The notes under the pieces were generated by a model, which was given only the letters and a program-made list of their open reading frames with translations, made no database searches and was not told where the DNA came from. A stretch of 8,999 nt of DNA from an uncultured Alphaproteobacteria bacterium (GTDB lineage: Bacteria > Pseudomonadota > Alphaproteobacteria > Caulobacterales > Hyphomonadaceae): contig CAIKXW010000029.1 in NCBI GenBank assembly GCA_903831485.1, positions 1-8,999 of the forward strand, read 5' to 3'. The translations under genes and the position numbers were made by a program. Shown here in pieces: positions 1-6,270 of this stretch (positions are counted from its first letter, which is position 1; each line of letters starts with the position of its first letter).

Positions 1-50
1 AGCCGGAACGTCGTCGTCCGGACCAACGCCGGCAGCCTGCCAATCTTCAT
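1..50 (-). CDS. Sensor histidine kinase, N-terminal fragment (probable)
   Basis: This is the first part of a gene that runs off the left edge of the window. An ATG at 50-48 opens a frame beginning MKIGRLPALVRTTTFRL, and an in-frame stop lies just upstream. A short basic stretch with R-T-T-x-F-R-L leading into a membrane segment is how many alphaproteobacterial sensor kinases begin. The gene starts 19 bases after the stop of an OmpR-family regulator, the usual place for the partner kinase, so it is probably the last part of a degP-regulator-kinase operon. No convincing ribosome binding site is visible, and coupling to the regulator is likely. Only 16 complete codons are present, with no catalytic motif. 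The kinase call therefore rests on position and N-terminal style. Confidence 0.5.
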   Translation of the reverse strand, partial: MKIGRLPALVRTTTFR

Positions 51-69
51 CGGATCAAGGCTTCATGGC

Positions 70-741
70 CTAAGCTTCGAGCCGGTATCCCGCGCCGCGC
101 ACCGTGTGCAGCAGCGGCCGTTCGAAATCCTTGTCGATCTTCCCGCGCAGACGTGAGACGTGAACGTCGATCACATTGGTCTGGGGATCGAAGTGATAGT
201 CCCACACCTTTTCCAGCAGCATGGTTCGCGTCACCACCTGTCCGGCATGACGCATCAGGAATTCCAGCAAGCGGAACTCGCGCGGTTGAAGATCGATCTT
301 CTGGCCATCGCGATGCACGGTGCGGCCAAGCAGGTCCATCTCCAGACCACCGACGGCTAGCTTGGTCGTCGGAATGTCGCCTGTAGCGCGCCGGCCCAGG
401 GCCTCGACGCGCGCCACCAGTTCGCTCGGCGCGTACGGCTTCACCAGATAGTCGTCGCCGCCAGCCTGAAGACCTTCGACGCGGTGATCCACCTCGCCAA
501 GCGCCGACAGGAACAGCGCCGGCGCACGGCCGCCAGAGTCCCGGTAGCCTTTCATCAACTGAATACCGTCCAGACCGGGCAGCATCCTGTCGACGACCAG
601 CGCATCGTACTCGCCGCCCTTGGCCTGCTTCAGGCCACTGGCGCCGTCGCCGCACACATCCACGAAATGGCCCGCCTCGATCAGCACGCCCTTGACGAAA
701 GCGGCTGCATCCGAGTCGTCCTCGATGACCAGAACCTTCAT
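70..741 (-). CDS. OmpR-family response regulator, degP-linked
   Basis: A 223-residue two-domain DNA-binding response regulator acting in the cytoplasm. The receiver domain covers about residues 1-118. It has the acidic pocket E7/D8/D9, phospho-acceptor D51 in the context VVDRMLPGLDG, S79 as the switch hydroxyl residue and K101 in the KPY motif. A winged-helix Trans_Reg_C domain covers about residues 128-221, with LQPREFRLLEFL, the recognition-helix region TNVIDVHVSRLRGKID and the terminal hairpin TVRGAGYRL. Length is normal for the family. Its ATG lies 3 bases after the degP stop TAA, and a GGGA about 8 bases upstream of the ATG serves as ribosome binding site, so it is almost certainly cotranscribed with degP. 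A kinase appears to start 19 bases downstream. From context I infer control of an envelope-stress response that may include degP. Targets and signal cannot be read from the sequence. Confidence 0.93.
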   Translation of the reverse strand: MKVLVIEDDSDAAAFVKGVLIEAGHFVDVCGDGASGLKQAKGGEYDALVVDRMLPGLDGIQLMKGYRDSGGRAPALFLSALGEVDHRVEGLQAGGDDYLVKPYAPSELVARVEALGRRATGDIPTTKLAVGGLEMDLLGRTVHRDGQKIDLQPREFRLLEFLMRHAGQVVTRTMLLEKVWDYHFDPQTNVIDVHVSRLRGKIDKDFERPLLHTVRGAGYRLEA

Positions 742-744
742 GAG

Positions 745-2292
745 TTATCCCGCCGCGGCGATTTCGATGGGACGCAGCACGGTCAGGTCGCCACAGCGCT
801 CCTGACTGCCACAACCCACGCGAGCAATGACATCGCGCTTGCCTGCCGCGATCGCAGCAGCCACGGCGTCCTGGTAATCCTTCGGCGTTTTCACGGCTTT
901 GTTGTTGATCTCGAGGATCGCATCGCCGGGAAAGATATCCGAACGCGCCAGCGAGCCACGCGGCTCAACCGTAACGACGATCAGGCCCGCACCGGCCGCG
1001 CCGACATCGAACTTCTTGATCTCGTCTTGCGAAAGCGGACGGATCGAACCACCCGCTATCTTCACATCGTCAGGACCCGGTCGCGGCGGCTTCATGTCCG
1101 CACGCGCGGGATCCAGATCCGTGGTCGCAAGAGCGCGGTCGTCCCGCGCCCGCACTGTGACGCGAACTGTCTGCTCCTTGCCGTCGCGGATGACGCGGAA
1201 ATTGTTTGTCGAGCCAGCGAGCAGACTGCCGACGCGCTGGGTGAGCTGCCGGTTGTCCTTCACCTCTTCGCCGTTCACCGAGATGATGATGTCGCCGCGC
1301 TTGATCCCGCTCGCTTCTGCAGGGCCGCCCGTCGTCACCGACCGCACGATGGCGCCGTTGGGCGACTTCAGGCTCCACGCGTCTGCGAGGCGCTGGTTCA
1401 TGCTCTGGATCTCGACACCGAGCCAGCCGCGCACAACCTTGCCGTCCCGGATCAGCGTTTCGGCGATCTGCTTCACGGCGTTGGCCTCGATGGCAAAACC
1501 GATGCCCACGCTACCGCCGCCCGTGTCGGAGAAGATCGCGGTGTTCACGCCGATCACTTCGCCATTGAGGTTGAACGTCGGCCCGCCGGAGTTGCCGCGA
1601 TTGATCGGCGCGTCGATCTGGATGAAGTCGTTGTAGTTGCCGCCCAGCAGCTCGCGGCCATCAGCCGAGACGATGCCCGCCGTCGCCGTGCCGCCAAGAC
1701 CGAACGGGTTGCCGACCGCCACGACCCAGTCGCCCACGCGCGGCTTCGCCTTCGTCGCAAATTCCACGAACGGATATGAGCCGCTTTTCTTCACCTTAAG
1801 AACGGCAAGGTCGGTTTGCTCGTCAGAACCGACGATCTCGGCCTCAAGCTGATCGCCGTTCTTCAGCGTGACCGTCACTTCACGCGCATTATCGACGACG
1901 TGATGGTTCGTGACGATGTAGCCGGCCGCCGAGATGAAGAAGCCGGAGCCAAGCGCTTCGCCCTCACGGCCTTCATCGGGGCTCGGCTCGGACTCCTCGC
2001 CAAATTCGTCTTCATACTCGTCGAAACCGGGAAGGCCACGGAAGGGGTTGAAGGCGCTGTTGCGCTCCGTCGCCTTCATCTCGGTGGTGACCTGCACGCT
2101 GACGACAGCCGGCGAGACCCGCTCGATCAGGTCGGCGAAGCTGACGGGCGCGCCACCGGGCGGCGTCACCGCGATCGGCCGGCCGTTCTGCGCGACAGCA
2201 AGAGGCGCCAGCGATACGCTCGCGGCCAGCACGGCGATCAGCCCCGCTGCGATGCCCATGCGAGGCGTCCGTGCCACTGCAACCTTCATCAT
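745..2292 (-). CDS. degP: Periplasmic serine endoprotease DegP/HtrA (Do family)
   Basis: A periplasmic ATP-independent protease and chaperone that degrades misfolded envelope proteins. The 515-residue product starts MMKVAVARTPRMG. It has a signal peptide (about 1-34, cleavage after LAVA), a trypsin-like domain (about 55-285) and two PDZ domains (about 290-382 and 410-508). The catalytic triad is H131 (TNHHVVD), D161 (TDLAVLKV) and S235 (GNSGGP). The loop at about 88-112, corresponding to the LA loop, is very acidic. Two cysteines, C494 and C500, lie in the last PDZ domain. The frame can be opened upstream to a GTG at 2346, which would add 18 charged residues before the signal peptide. I prefer the tandem ATGs at 2292/2289, which follow a purine-rich GAGAGAG, and cannot separate the two. 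It follows ccmH after a 246-base gap and leads into a response regulator. DegQ/DegS-like paralogues are the alternative, but two PDZ domains favour DegP/Do. Confidence 0.95.
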   Translation of the reverse strand: MMKVAVARTPRMGIAAGLIAVLAASVSLAPLAVAQNGRPIAVTPPGGAPVSFADLIERVSPAVVSVQVTTEMKATERNSAFNPFRGLPGFDEYEDEFGEESEPSPDEGREGEALGSGFFISAAGYIVTNHHVVDNAREVTVTLKNGDQLEAEIVGSDEQTDLAVLKVKKSGSYPFVEFATKAKPRVGDWVVAVGNPFGLGGTATAGIVSADGRELLGGNYNDFIQIDAPINRGNSGGPTFNLNGEVIGVNTAIFSDTGGGSVGIGFAIEANAVKQIAETLIRDGKVVRGWLGVEIQSMNQRLADAWSLKSPNGAIVRSVTTGGPAEASGIKRGDIIISVNGEEVKDNRQLTQRVGSLLAGSTNNFRVIRDGKEQTVRVTVRARDDRALATTDLDPARADMKPPRPGPDDVKIAGGSIRPLSQDEIKKFDVGAAGAGLIVVTVEPRGSLARSDIFPGDAILEINNKAVKTPKDYQDAVAAAIAAGKRDVIARVGCGSQERCGDLTVLRPIEIAAAG

Positions 2293-2358
2293 TAGCTCTC
2301 TCTCACTGCGTTCGTCTGCGCGACGTGCAACATTGAAACTAGACACAGGCCCAACGTT

Positions 2359-2388
2359 CGCAACTGCAAAGGCTCCGCACCTGCAAAG
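2359..2388 (-). repeat. 13-bp direct repeat upstream of degP, possible operator
   Basis: On the minus strand the motif CTTTGCAGKTGCG occurs twice, at 2388-2376 and 2371-2359. It matches at 12 of 13 positions and has a pitch of 17 bp. It lies 67-96 bp upstream of the chosen degP start, inside the only sizeable gap before the degP-regulator operon. A weak promoter-like pair, TTGCGA (2363-2358) and TAGTTT (2341-2336) with a 16-bp spacer, overlaps and follows the proximal copy. Paired direct half-sites are how OmpR-family regulators usually bind, so this could be a site for the downstream regulator. That is inference. A chance repeat is possible. Confidence 0.35.
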
Positions 2389-2451
2389 ACCTGTCTGCTC
2401 GCCCGCGCCTACCTACGCGAATGCTCACTGTTGCGCCGGGAGACGAAGATC

Positions 2452-2476
2452 GATTGTGCCCTAGTTTAAGGCAATC
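2452..2476 (-). repeat. Inverted repeat with bulge in the ccmH-degP gap
   Basis: Arms GATTG and CAATC enclose an inner CC/GG pair with a 3-base bulge and the AT-rich loop TTAAACTA. The element lies 63 to 87 bases after the ccmH stop. It could be a weak RNA hairpin, part of the transcript end, or a protein-binding site. No run of T follows, so it is not a clear intrinsic terminator. Confidence 0.2.
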
Positions 2477-2482
2477 ATGCGG

Positions 2483-2516
2483 CGATGCCAGTGGCTACGC
2501 GGTGCAATTGGCATCG
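2483..2516 (-). repeat. Inverted repeat after ccmH, possible transcript-end hairpin
   Basis: Perfect 8-bp arms CGATGCCA and TGGCATCG are separated by 18 bases, starting 23 bases after the ccmH stop. In RNA this could form a stem at the end of the ccm transcript. The bases that follow in the direction of transcription are not T-rich, so Rho-dependent termination, 3'-end protection or a DNA-binding site are as likely as intrinsic termination. Confidence 0.35.
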
Positions 2517-2538
2517 ATATCGAGCGGTTTTGCCCGAT

Positions 2539-2967
2539 TCACCCTGCTGCGCCATCGCCCCGATCGTCCGGCAGGGGCGCTAGATCGCGCTTGCGCCCGC
2601 CAAATGCGCGCATCCCGATGAAAATCCCCGCACCGGCGAGCAAGGCAAAGGGAAAGCCCCAGAGGAGCAACGTCCAACCCTCCAGGGGCGGACGGAAGGA
2701 GACGTACTGCCCGAAACGGGACACGAAGAACTCGCGAACCTGCGTATCGCTCGCCCCCTTCGCGATCTCCTCGCGTATACGCTTGCGCGCATCGACAGCC
2801 ATGTCGGCTGTGGATTGGGAAACCGGTTCGTTTTCGCAGACGGTGCATCGCAATTCGCGCATCAGCCCCTGCGCCCTCGTTTCCAGCGCCGGATCAGGCA
2901 ACGGCGCTTCGGCGGGCGCGGCTGGCTGGGCCGCCTGCAGGATCAGCGCAATGAGCGGCGCGATCAT
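2539..2967 (-). CDS. ccmH: Cytochrome c maturation protein CcmH (CycL), thiol oxidoreductase
   Basis: A 142-residue membrane-anchored periplasmic protein that keeps the CXXCH cysteines of apocytochrome c reduced and works with CcmF and CcmI in heme ligation. The N-terminal export signal covers about residues 1-20. The family motif LRCxxC is present with redox cysteines C41 and C44, followed by ENEPVSQS, a variant of the more common QNQSI. The helical bundle includes RKRIREEIAKGASDTQVREFFVSRFGQYV. A C-terminal membrane helix at about 97-118 is followed by a short basic cytoplasmic tail. Length matches the short, single-domain CcmH of alphaproteobacteria, not the E. coli fusion with a CcmI-like part. 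The ATG overlaps the ccmF stop as ATGA (2967-2964), indicating translational coupling. It is the last ccm gene here. No ccmG lies next to it, so that thioredoxin must be encoded elsewhere. Confidence 0.95.
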   Translation of the reverse strand: MIAPLIALILQAAQPAAPAEAPLPDPALETRAQGLMRELRCTVCENEPVSQSTADMAVDARKRIREEIAKGASDTQVREFFVSRFGQYVSFRPPLEGWTLLLWGFPFALLAGAGIFIGMRAFGGRKRDLAPLPDDRGDGAAG

Positions 2968-4946
2968 GCCGGAACGCTCGCCGGGGCAGGTGGCGATTCG
3001 ACGGCGGCCTCGGTTTCAGGAGCTGTCGCCGGAGAGCGCCGCCGCACGCGCGCTGCAAGCGACAGGAAGCCGCCGAGCGCAATCAAACCTGCCCCGCCGA
3101 ACACCCAGTCGATCAAGGGATGATAAGCAATACGGATGCGCCAGGCCGCCGGGTCTTCCCGTAACTGGTCGCCCAGCGCCACATAAACGTCGCCGCCAAG
3201 CGTCTTGCGGATCGCGACTTCAGTCGTGCTGGTCCGCGCGACCTGGAATGTGCGCGTCTCGGGCTGGATGACTTCCTTCCTGCCGTCATGCGTCACAAGG
3301 ATGTTTGCGCGCAGGGCTGAATAGTTGGGGCCTTCGACCTCTTCCAGATTCTGGAACTGGAACGTCCAGCCGGCCATCTCGGCAATCTCGCCAGGACGCA
3401 GGGGGAAAGTCTGCTCCGTCCGGGTTGCCGTTTCCACGGTGGCGCCAATGACGAACAGACCCATGCCGATGTGGGCAATCGCCATGCCCCATACGGTCAG
3501 CGGGAGCCGCAAGAAACGCCCGAACCCGCCTGGTCCGACGCGGCGGACAACGTCCATCCCGACGCCGACAACAACCCACACGCCAACCAGAACGCCAAAG
3601 CCAAGCCAGATGCCCCAGCCTCCCATCGCAAGCGCCACAATCGCAGCAACGACCGCCACCGCCGCTGCAGGCATCAACCATTTAATCAGGGGACCAAGCT
3701 CGGCTTTGCGCCACGGCGCAGCCTGAGCAAACGGCATGAACAGCAGCAGCATCGCAATCATCGGCGCAAGCGTAAGCTGGAAATACGGCTCGCCGATTGA
3801 AAGCGAAGCCGCCTCGCGCGAGATGATGCCGGACTCCCCCAGCCACTGCAGGATCATCGGCGTCACCGTGCCGACCAGCACAAGGGCCGCCGCGACCGCA
3901 AGGAACAGGTTGTTCAGAACCAGCGCGCCTTCGCGGCTGACAGGATCAAACTCCGGCCCGGCCCTCAGCGTCGGCGCACGCCACGCAAACAGGGCCAGCG
4001 CAGCGCCGCCCGCGACACTCAGCCCGAACAGCAGGACAAGCCCGCGCGTCGGATCGGTCGCAAAGGCATGCACGGACGTCATCACGCCCGAGCGCACCAG
4101 GAATGTGCCCAGCAGTGCGAGAATGAAAGTCAGCACCGACAGGAAGACCGTCCACGACGCCATACCGCCTCGCTTCTCCGTGACGATCAGCGAATGGACC
4201 AACGCCGCACTGACGAGCCACGGCATGAAAGATGCGTTTTCGACCGGATCCCAGAACCACCAGCCGCCCCAGCCGAGTTCGTAGTAGGCCCAGATGGCGC
4301 CCAGCGCGATCCCTACGGTCAGCGAGCTCCAGGCGAACAGCGCCCAAGGCCGCGTACGGCGCGCCCACTCCTGGTCGATCTGTCCATTAATGAGGCCAGA
4401 CGCCGCCAGCGAGAACACGAACGACATGCCGACATAGCCGAGATACAGAGCCGGCGGATGCAGTGCGACCGCCGGGTCCTGCAGCAGCGGGTTCATCCCG
4501 CCGCCATCGAACGGCGGATCGATCAGCCGCGTGAACGGACTGGACGCAAAAAGCAGGTAGGCGAAAAACCCCGTGGTCAACAGGCCTTGCACGCCCAGCG
4601 CCTTGTCGCGCAGCGGACCCGCGCGCATGAACACGGAAGCGGCGGCGCCATACCCCGCCATCACCATGCACCACAGCAGCATGGAGCCTTCATGGTTCCC
4701 CCACGCGCCGGCGATCCGATAGACCAGCGGCTTCAGCGTGTGGGAGTTCTCAGCGACCAGTGCGACCGAGAAGTCCAGCTGCACAAAGCTGATGATCAGA
4801 GTCAGCATGGCCAGTACGGAAAAAATCCCGCAGGCAAAGGCCAGCCGCCGCGGCGCCTCTCCGCCGGACGTAAGGCCAAGCGCACTCTGCCCAATGGCAG
4901 CCGCGAGCGCCAGGAAGGCGAGGAGGTGACCGAGTTCGGCGATCAA
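2964..4946 (-). CDS. ccmF: Heme lyase subunit CcmF (CycK)
   Basis: A polytopic inner-membrane protein, the core of the cytochrome c heme lyase. It receives heme from holo-CcmE and attaches it to apocytochrome. The 660 residues match the usual family size. The tryptophan-rich WWD signature is at about 226-243 (GWGGWWFWDPVENASFMPW). Candidate heme-ligand histidines are H163 (LHPP), H251 (VHSLIV), H293 (SVHAF) and H492 (AHIG), in the same contexts as the conserved histidines of E. coli CcmF. There are many membrane helices, a periplasmic domain at about 505-610, and a last helix near 612-632 before a Pro/Ala-rich tail. The start is a TTG at 4946-4944 that overlaps the ccmE stop as TTGA. No ATG or GTG lies upstream in frame, the next Met is residue 47, and MIAELGHLLA is a typical CcmF N terminus. 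An AGAGAG lies about 9 bases upstream. Confidence 0.96.
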   Translation of the reverse strand: MIAELGHLLAFLALAAAIGQSALGLTSGGEAPRRLAFACGIFSVLAMLTLIISFVQLDFSVALVAENSHTLKPLVYRIAGAWGNHEGSMLLWCMVMAGYGAAASVFMRAGPLRDKALGVQGLLTTGFFAYLLFASSPFTRLIDPPFDGGGMNPLLQDPAVALHPPALYLGYVGMSFVFSLAASGLINGQIDQEWARRTRPWALFAWSSLTVGIALGAIWAYYELGWGGWWFWDPVENASFMPWLVSAALVHSLIVTEKRGGMASWTVFLSVLTFILALLGTFLVRSGVMTSVHAFATDPTRGLVLLFGLSVAGGAALALFAWRAPTLRAGPEFDPVSREGALVLNNLFLAVAAALVLVGTVTPMILQWLGESGIISREAASLSIGEPYFQLTLAPMIAMLLLFMPFAQAAPWRKAELGPLIKWLMPAAAVAVVAAIVALAMGGWGIWLGFGVLVGVWVVVGVGMDVVRRVGPGGFGRFLRLPLTVWGMAIAHIGMGLFVIGATVETATRTEQTFPLRPGEIAEMAGWTFQFQNLEEVEGPNYSALRANILVTHDGRKEVIQPETRTFQVARTSTTEVAIRKTLGGDVYVALGDQLREDPAAWRIRIAYHPLIDWVFGGAGLIALGGFLSLAARVRRRSPATAPETEAAVESPPAPASVPA

Positions 4947-5407
4947 GTGGTGGGCTCTCTGTAGGTCGACCCGCCTTCGGAATCCGAAGCCCGTTTCAGC
5001 GCGTCATACGCTTCCTTCGGCATGTAGTTCTCGTCGTGCTTGGCGAGCACCCGGTCTGCCACCAGGACGCCGTTCGCATTGAACTTGCCCTCGGCCACGA
5101 CACCTTTGCCTTCCACCACCATGTCCGGCGGGATGCCTTCGAACTGCACCGGCACGGTGTGCTTGCCATCGGTGATCGTGAAGGTCAGCAGCTTGCCGCC
5201 CTCTTCGTGCTTCTGGCTGCCGACCTCGATCAGCCCGCCAACGCGCAGCGCTTGCGTGAAGGCCGACGGACCTTTCGCGGCAATGTCGGATGGCGACTGG
5301 AAGAACGCGACCGCGCCCTGAAGCCCGACAACTGCGAGCGCGACTGCGCCAGTAACCAGAACAGCGGCCGCCCCGATGAGCCAGAGCCTCTGTGAACGCT
5401 TGCGCAT
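4943..5407 (-). CDS. ccmE: Periplasmic heme chaperone CcmE (CycJ)
   Basis: A 154-residue heme chaperone tethered to the inner membrane. It binds heme covalently in the periplasm and hands it to CcmF. A basic N terminus (MRKRSQR) and one membrane anchor (about 8-30) precede the beta-barrel OB-fold domain (about 35-125). The heme-binding motif HDENY is present, with covalent-bond residue H124 and axial ligand Y128, followed by a flexible charged C-terminal tail. The ATG has GGGAGA about 10 bases upstream. The stop overlaps the TTG start of ccmF. Upstream, a 116-base gap separates it from ccmI, so it may have its own promoter as well as readthrough. The family call is very secure because the HxxxY motif and domain order are intact. 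Confidence 0.97.
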   Translation of the reverse strand: MRKRSQRLWLIGAAAVLVTGAVALAVVGLQGAVAFFQSPSDIAAKGPSAFTQALRVGGLIEVGSQKHEEGGKLLTFTITDGKHTVPVQFEGIPPDMVVEGKGVVAEGKFNANGVLVADRVLAKHDENYMPKEAYDALKRASDSEGGSTYREPTT

Positions 5408-5452
5408 GAAAGATGTCTCCCGATCGACTGGCCCCAGCCGAACAGCCAGCAG

Positions 5453-5458
5453 ACTATA
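5453..5458 (-). promoter_or_regulatory. Candidate -10 element for ccmE-ccmF-ccmH
   Basis: TATAGT on the minus strand matches TATAAT at 5 of 6 positions in an otherwise GC-rich gap. It would start a transcript near 5446, leaving a leader of about 40 bases with a good ribosome binding site before ccmE. No clear TTGAC-like -35 is seen at 16-18 bp upstream, where part of an inverted repeat lies. An activated or secondary promoter is possible. Confidence 0.3.
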
Positions 5459-5473
5459 TGAGCCGACGCGTCA

Positions 5474-5498
5474 TCGCGCCAGCGACACGATGGCGCGA
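5474..5498 (-). repeat. Perfect inverted repeat between ccmI and ccmE
   Basis: Perfect 8-bp GC-rich arms TCGCGCCA and TGGCGCGA flank a 9-base spacer, 25 bases after the ccmI stop. As RNA it would form a stable stem-loop in the ccmI-ccmE intergenic message. As DNA it sits just upstream of the TATAGT element, where a regulator could bind. No T-run follows on the transcribed strand, so a simple terminator is unlikely. Confidence 0.45.
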
Positions 5499-5523
5499 GA
5501 TTTGGTCACTTTTAAGCTGGGAT

Positions 5524-6270
5524 TCAGGGGGGTGACTGTCCGGTTGTTGGCGGGTCGATGCCAAACATCTGCCGCAACGCAGCAAACATACCGCGCTCTG
5601 GCCCCTCGGCTGGCGCACGCTTGTCGATATCGGCCCAGAGCGCTTCAGCTTCTGCCTTCTGGCCCTGCAGCCAGAGCCCGATACCGGCGAGATAGCCATA
5701 GCGAAACCGGTCCGGATTCGCCTGGAAGGCGGCCTGATACAGCCGCGTTGTCCGCGCATCGACCTCGCCCGTCGTCTTGAACCGCAGGTCCGCGAGTTCG
5801 GCAATCACCTCGGGATTGCTCGGGTCGCGACGCAGCGACTCGGTGAAAGCCTCTTCCGCCTTGAGCAGACTTTCCTGCATGACCGCCGCCTGCGCGGCCG
5901 CCGCAGGCTCATCTCCGCCCTGAACCAGCCGCATGCCTTCCGCCTGCGCCCTCTGGGCCAGGCTCTCGTACATCCGCGCAATCATCAGGTGCGGCGTGGG
6001 ATCGGTCGGCTGTTCGCGCGCGCGGCGCTCCGCGATCGCGATCGCCTCCTTCTCGTTCAGCCGCTCTGGCGAAGTCCGGATCATCTGCTCGATCTCGGCG
6101 AGCCGGACCTCCAGCGGCCGGTCACTCATGCCGGGCTGGCCGACGAACCAGTAGACGCCGACACCCGCCAAGCCCAACCCGAGTACGGCAAGGCGCGTCG
6201 GCATGGACTTGGCGACCAGCCACGTCCCGCCCGCGACAAACACGACGGCAACGAGAATAAGCCAGATCAA
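5524..6270 (-). CDS. ccmI: CcmI (CycH) apocytochrome c chaperone, short form
   Basis: A membrane-anchored TPR protein that holds apocytochrome c for heme ligation by CcmF/CcmH. The 248 residues show two membrane helices (about 1-19 and 27-44), then the CcmI signature VGQPGMSDRPLEVRL. A TPR-rich periplasmic domain (about 74-235) includes NEKEAIAIAERRA, KAEEAFTESLRRDPSNPEVIAELADL and RYGYLAGIGLWLQGQKAEAEALW. The loop between the helices is only about 7 residues. In well-studied CcmI/CycH proteins it is a long cytoplasmic segment with a YRDQLxEL-type motif, absent here. The protein is also shorter than the 350-400 residues common in the family. The start is a TTG at 6270-6268 overlapping the kinase stop as TTGA, with no purine-rich ribosome binding site, so reinitiation after the kinase is likely. 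Place in the cluster (ccmI-E-F-H) supports the assignment strongly. Confidence 0.88.
   Translation of the reverse strand: MIWLILVAVVFVAGGTWLVAKSMPTRLAVLGLGLAGVGVYWFVGQPGMSDRPLEVRLAEIEQMIRTSPERLNEKEAIAIAERRAREQPTDPTPHLMIARMYESLAQRAQAEGMRLVQGGDEPAAAAQAAVMQESLLKAEEAFTESLRRDPSNPEVIAELADLRFKTTGEVDARTTRLYQAAFQANPDRFRYGYLAGIGLWLQGQKAEAEALWADIDKRAPAEGPERGMFAALRQMFGIDPPTTGQSPP

Noticed and set aside
47..814. 255-codon minus-strand frame overlapping the degP-linked regulator
   Set aside because: It is the alternative frame of a gene whose real frame has D51, K101 and a full winged-helix domain; Arg/Gly-rich composition marks it as a shadow.
484..1779. 431-codon open frame on the plus strand across degP and its regulator
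   Set aside because: It lies antisense to two genes with intact catalytic and receiver motifs, and its translation is rich in Arg/His/Ala with no recognisable domain, as expected from GC-rich third positions.
2293..2346. Upstream GTG start extending DegP by 18 residues
   Set aside because: It puts a charged, non-signal stretch before the signal peptide, and the ATGs at 2292/2289 follow a purine-rich ribosome binding site.
2336..2363. TTGCGA-N16-TAGTTT as a degP promoter
   Set aside because: Both hexamers are poor matches and similar pairs occur by chance; mentioned under the direct repeat but not called as a feature.
4068..4964. 298-codon open frame on the plus strand opposite ccmF
   Set aside because: Antisense to a fully conserved CcmF; low-complexity Arg/Gln/Pro-rich translation with no family features.
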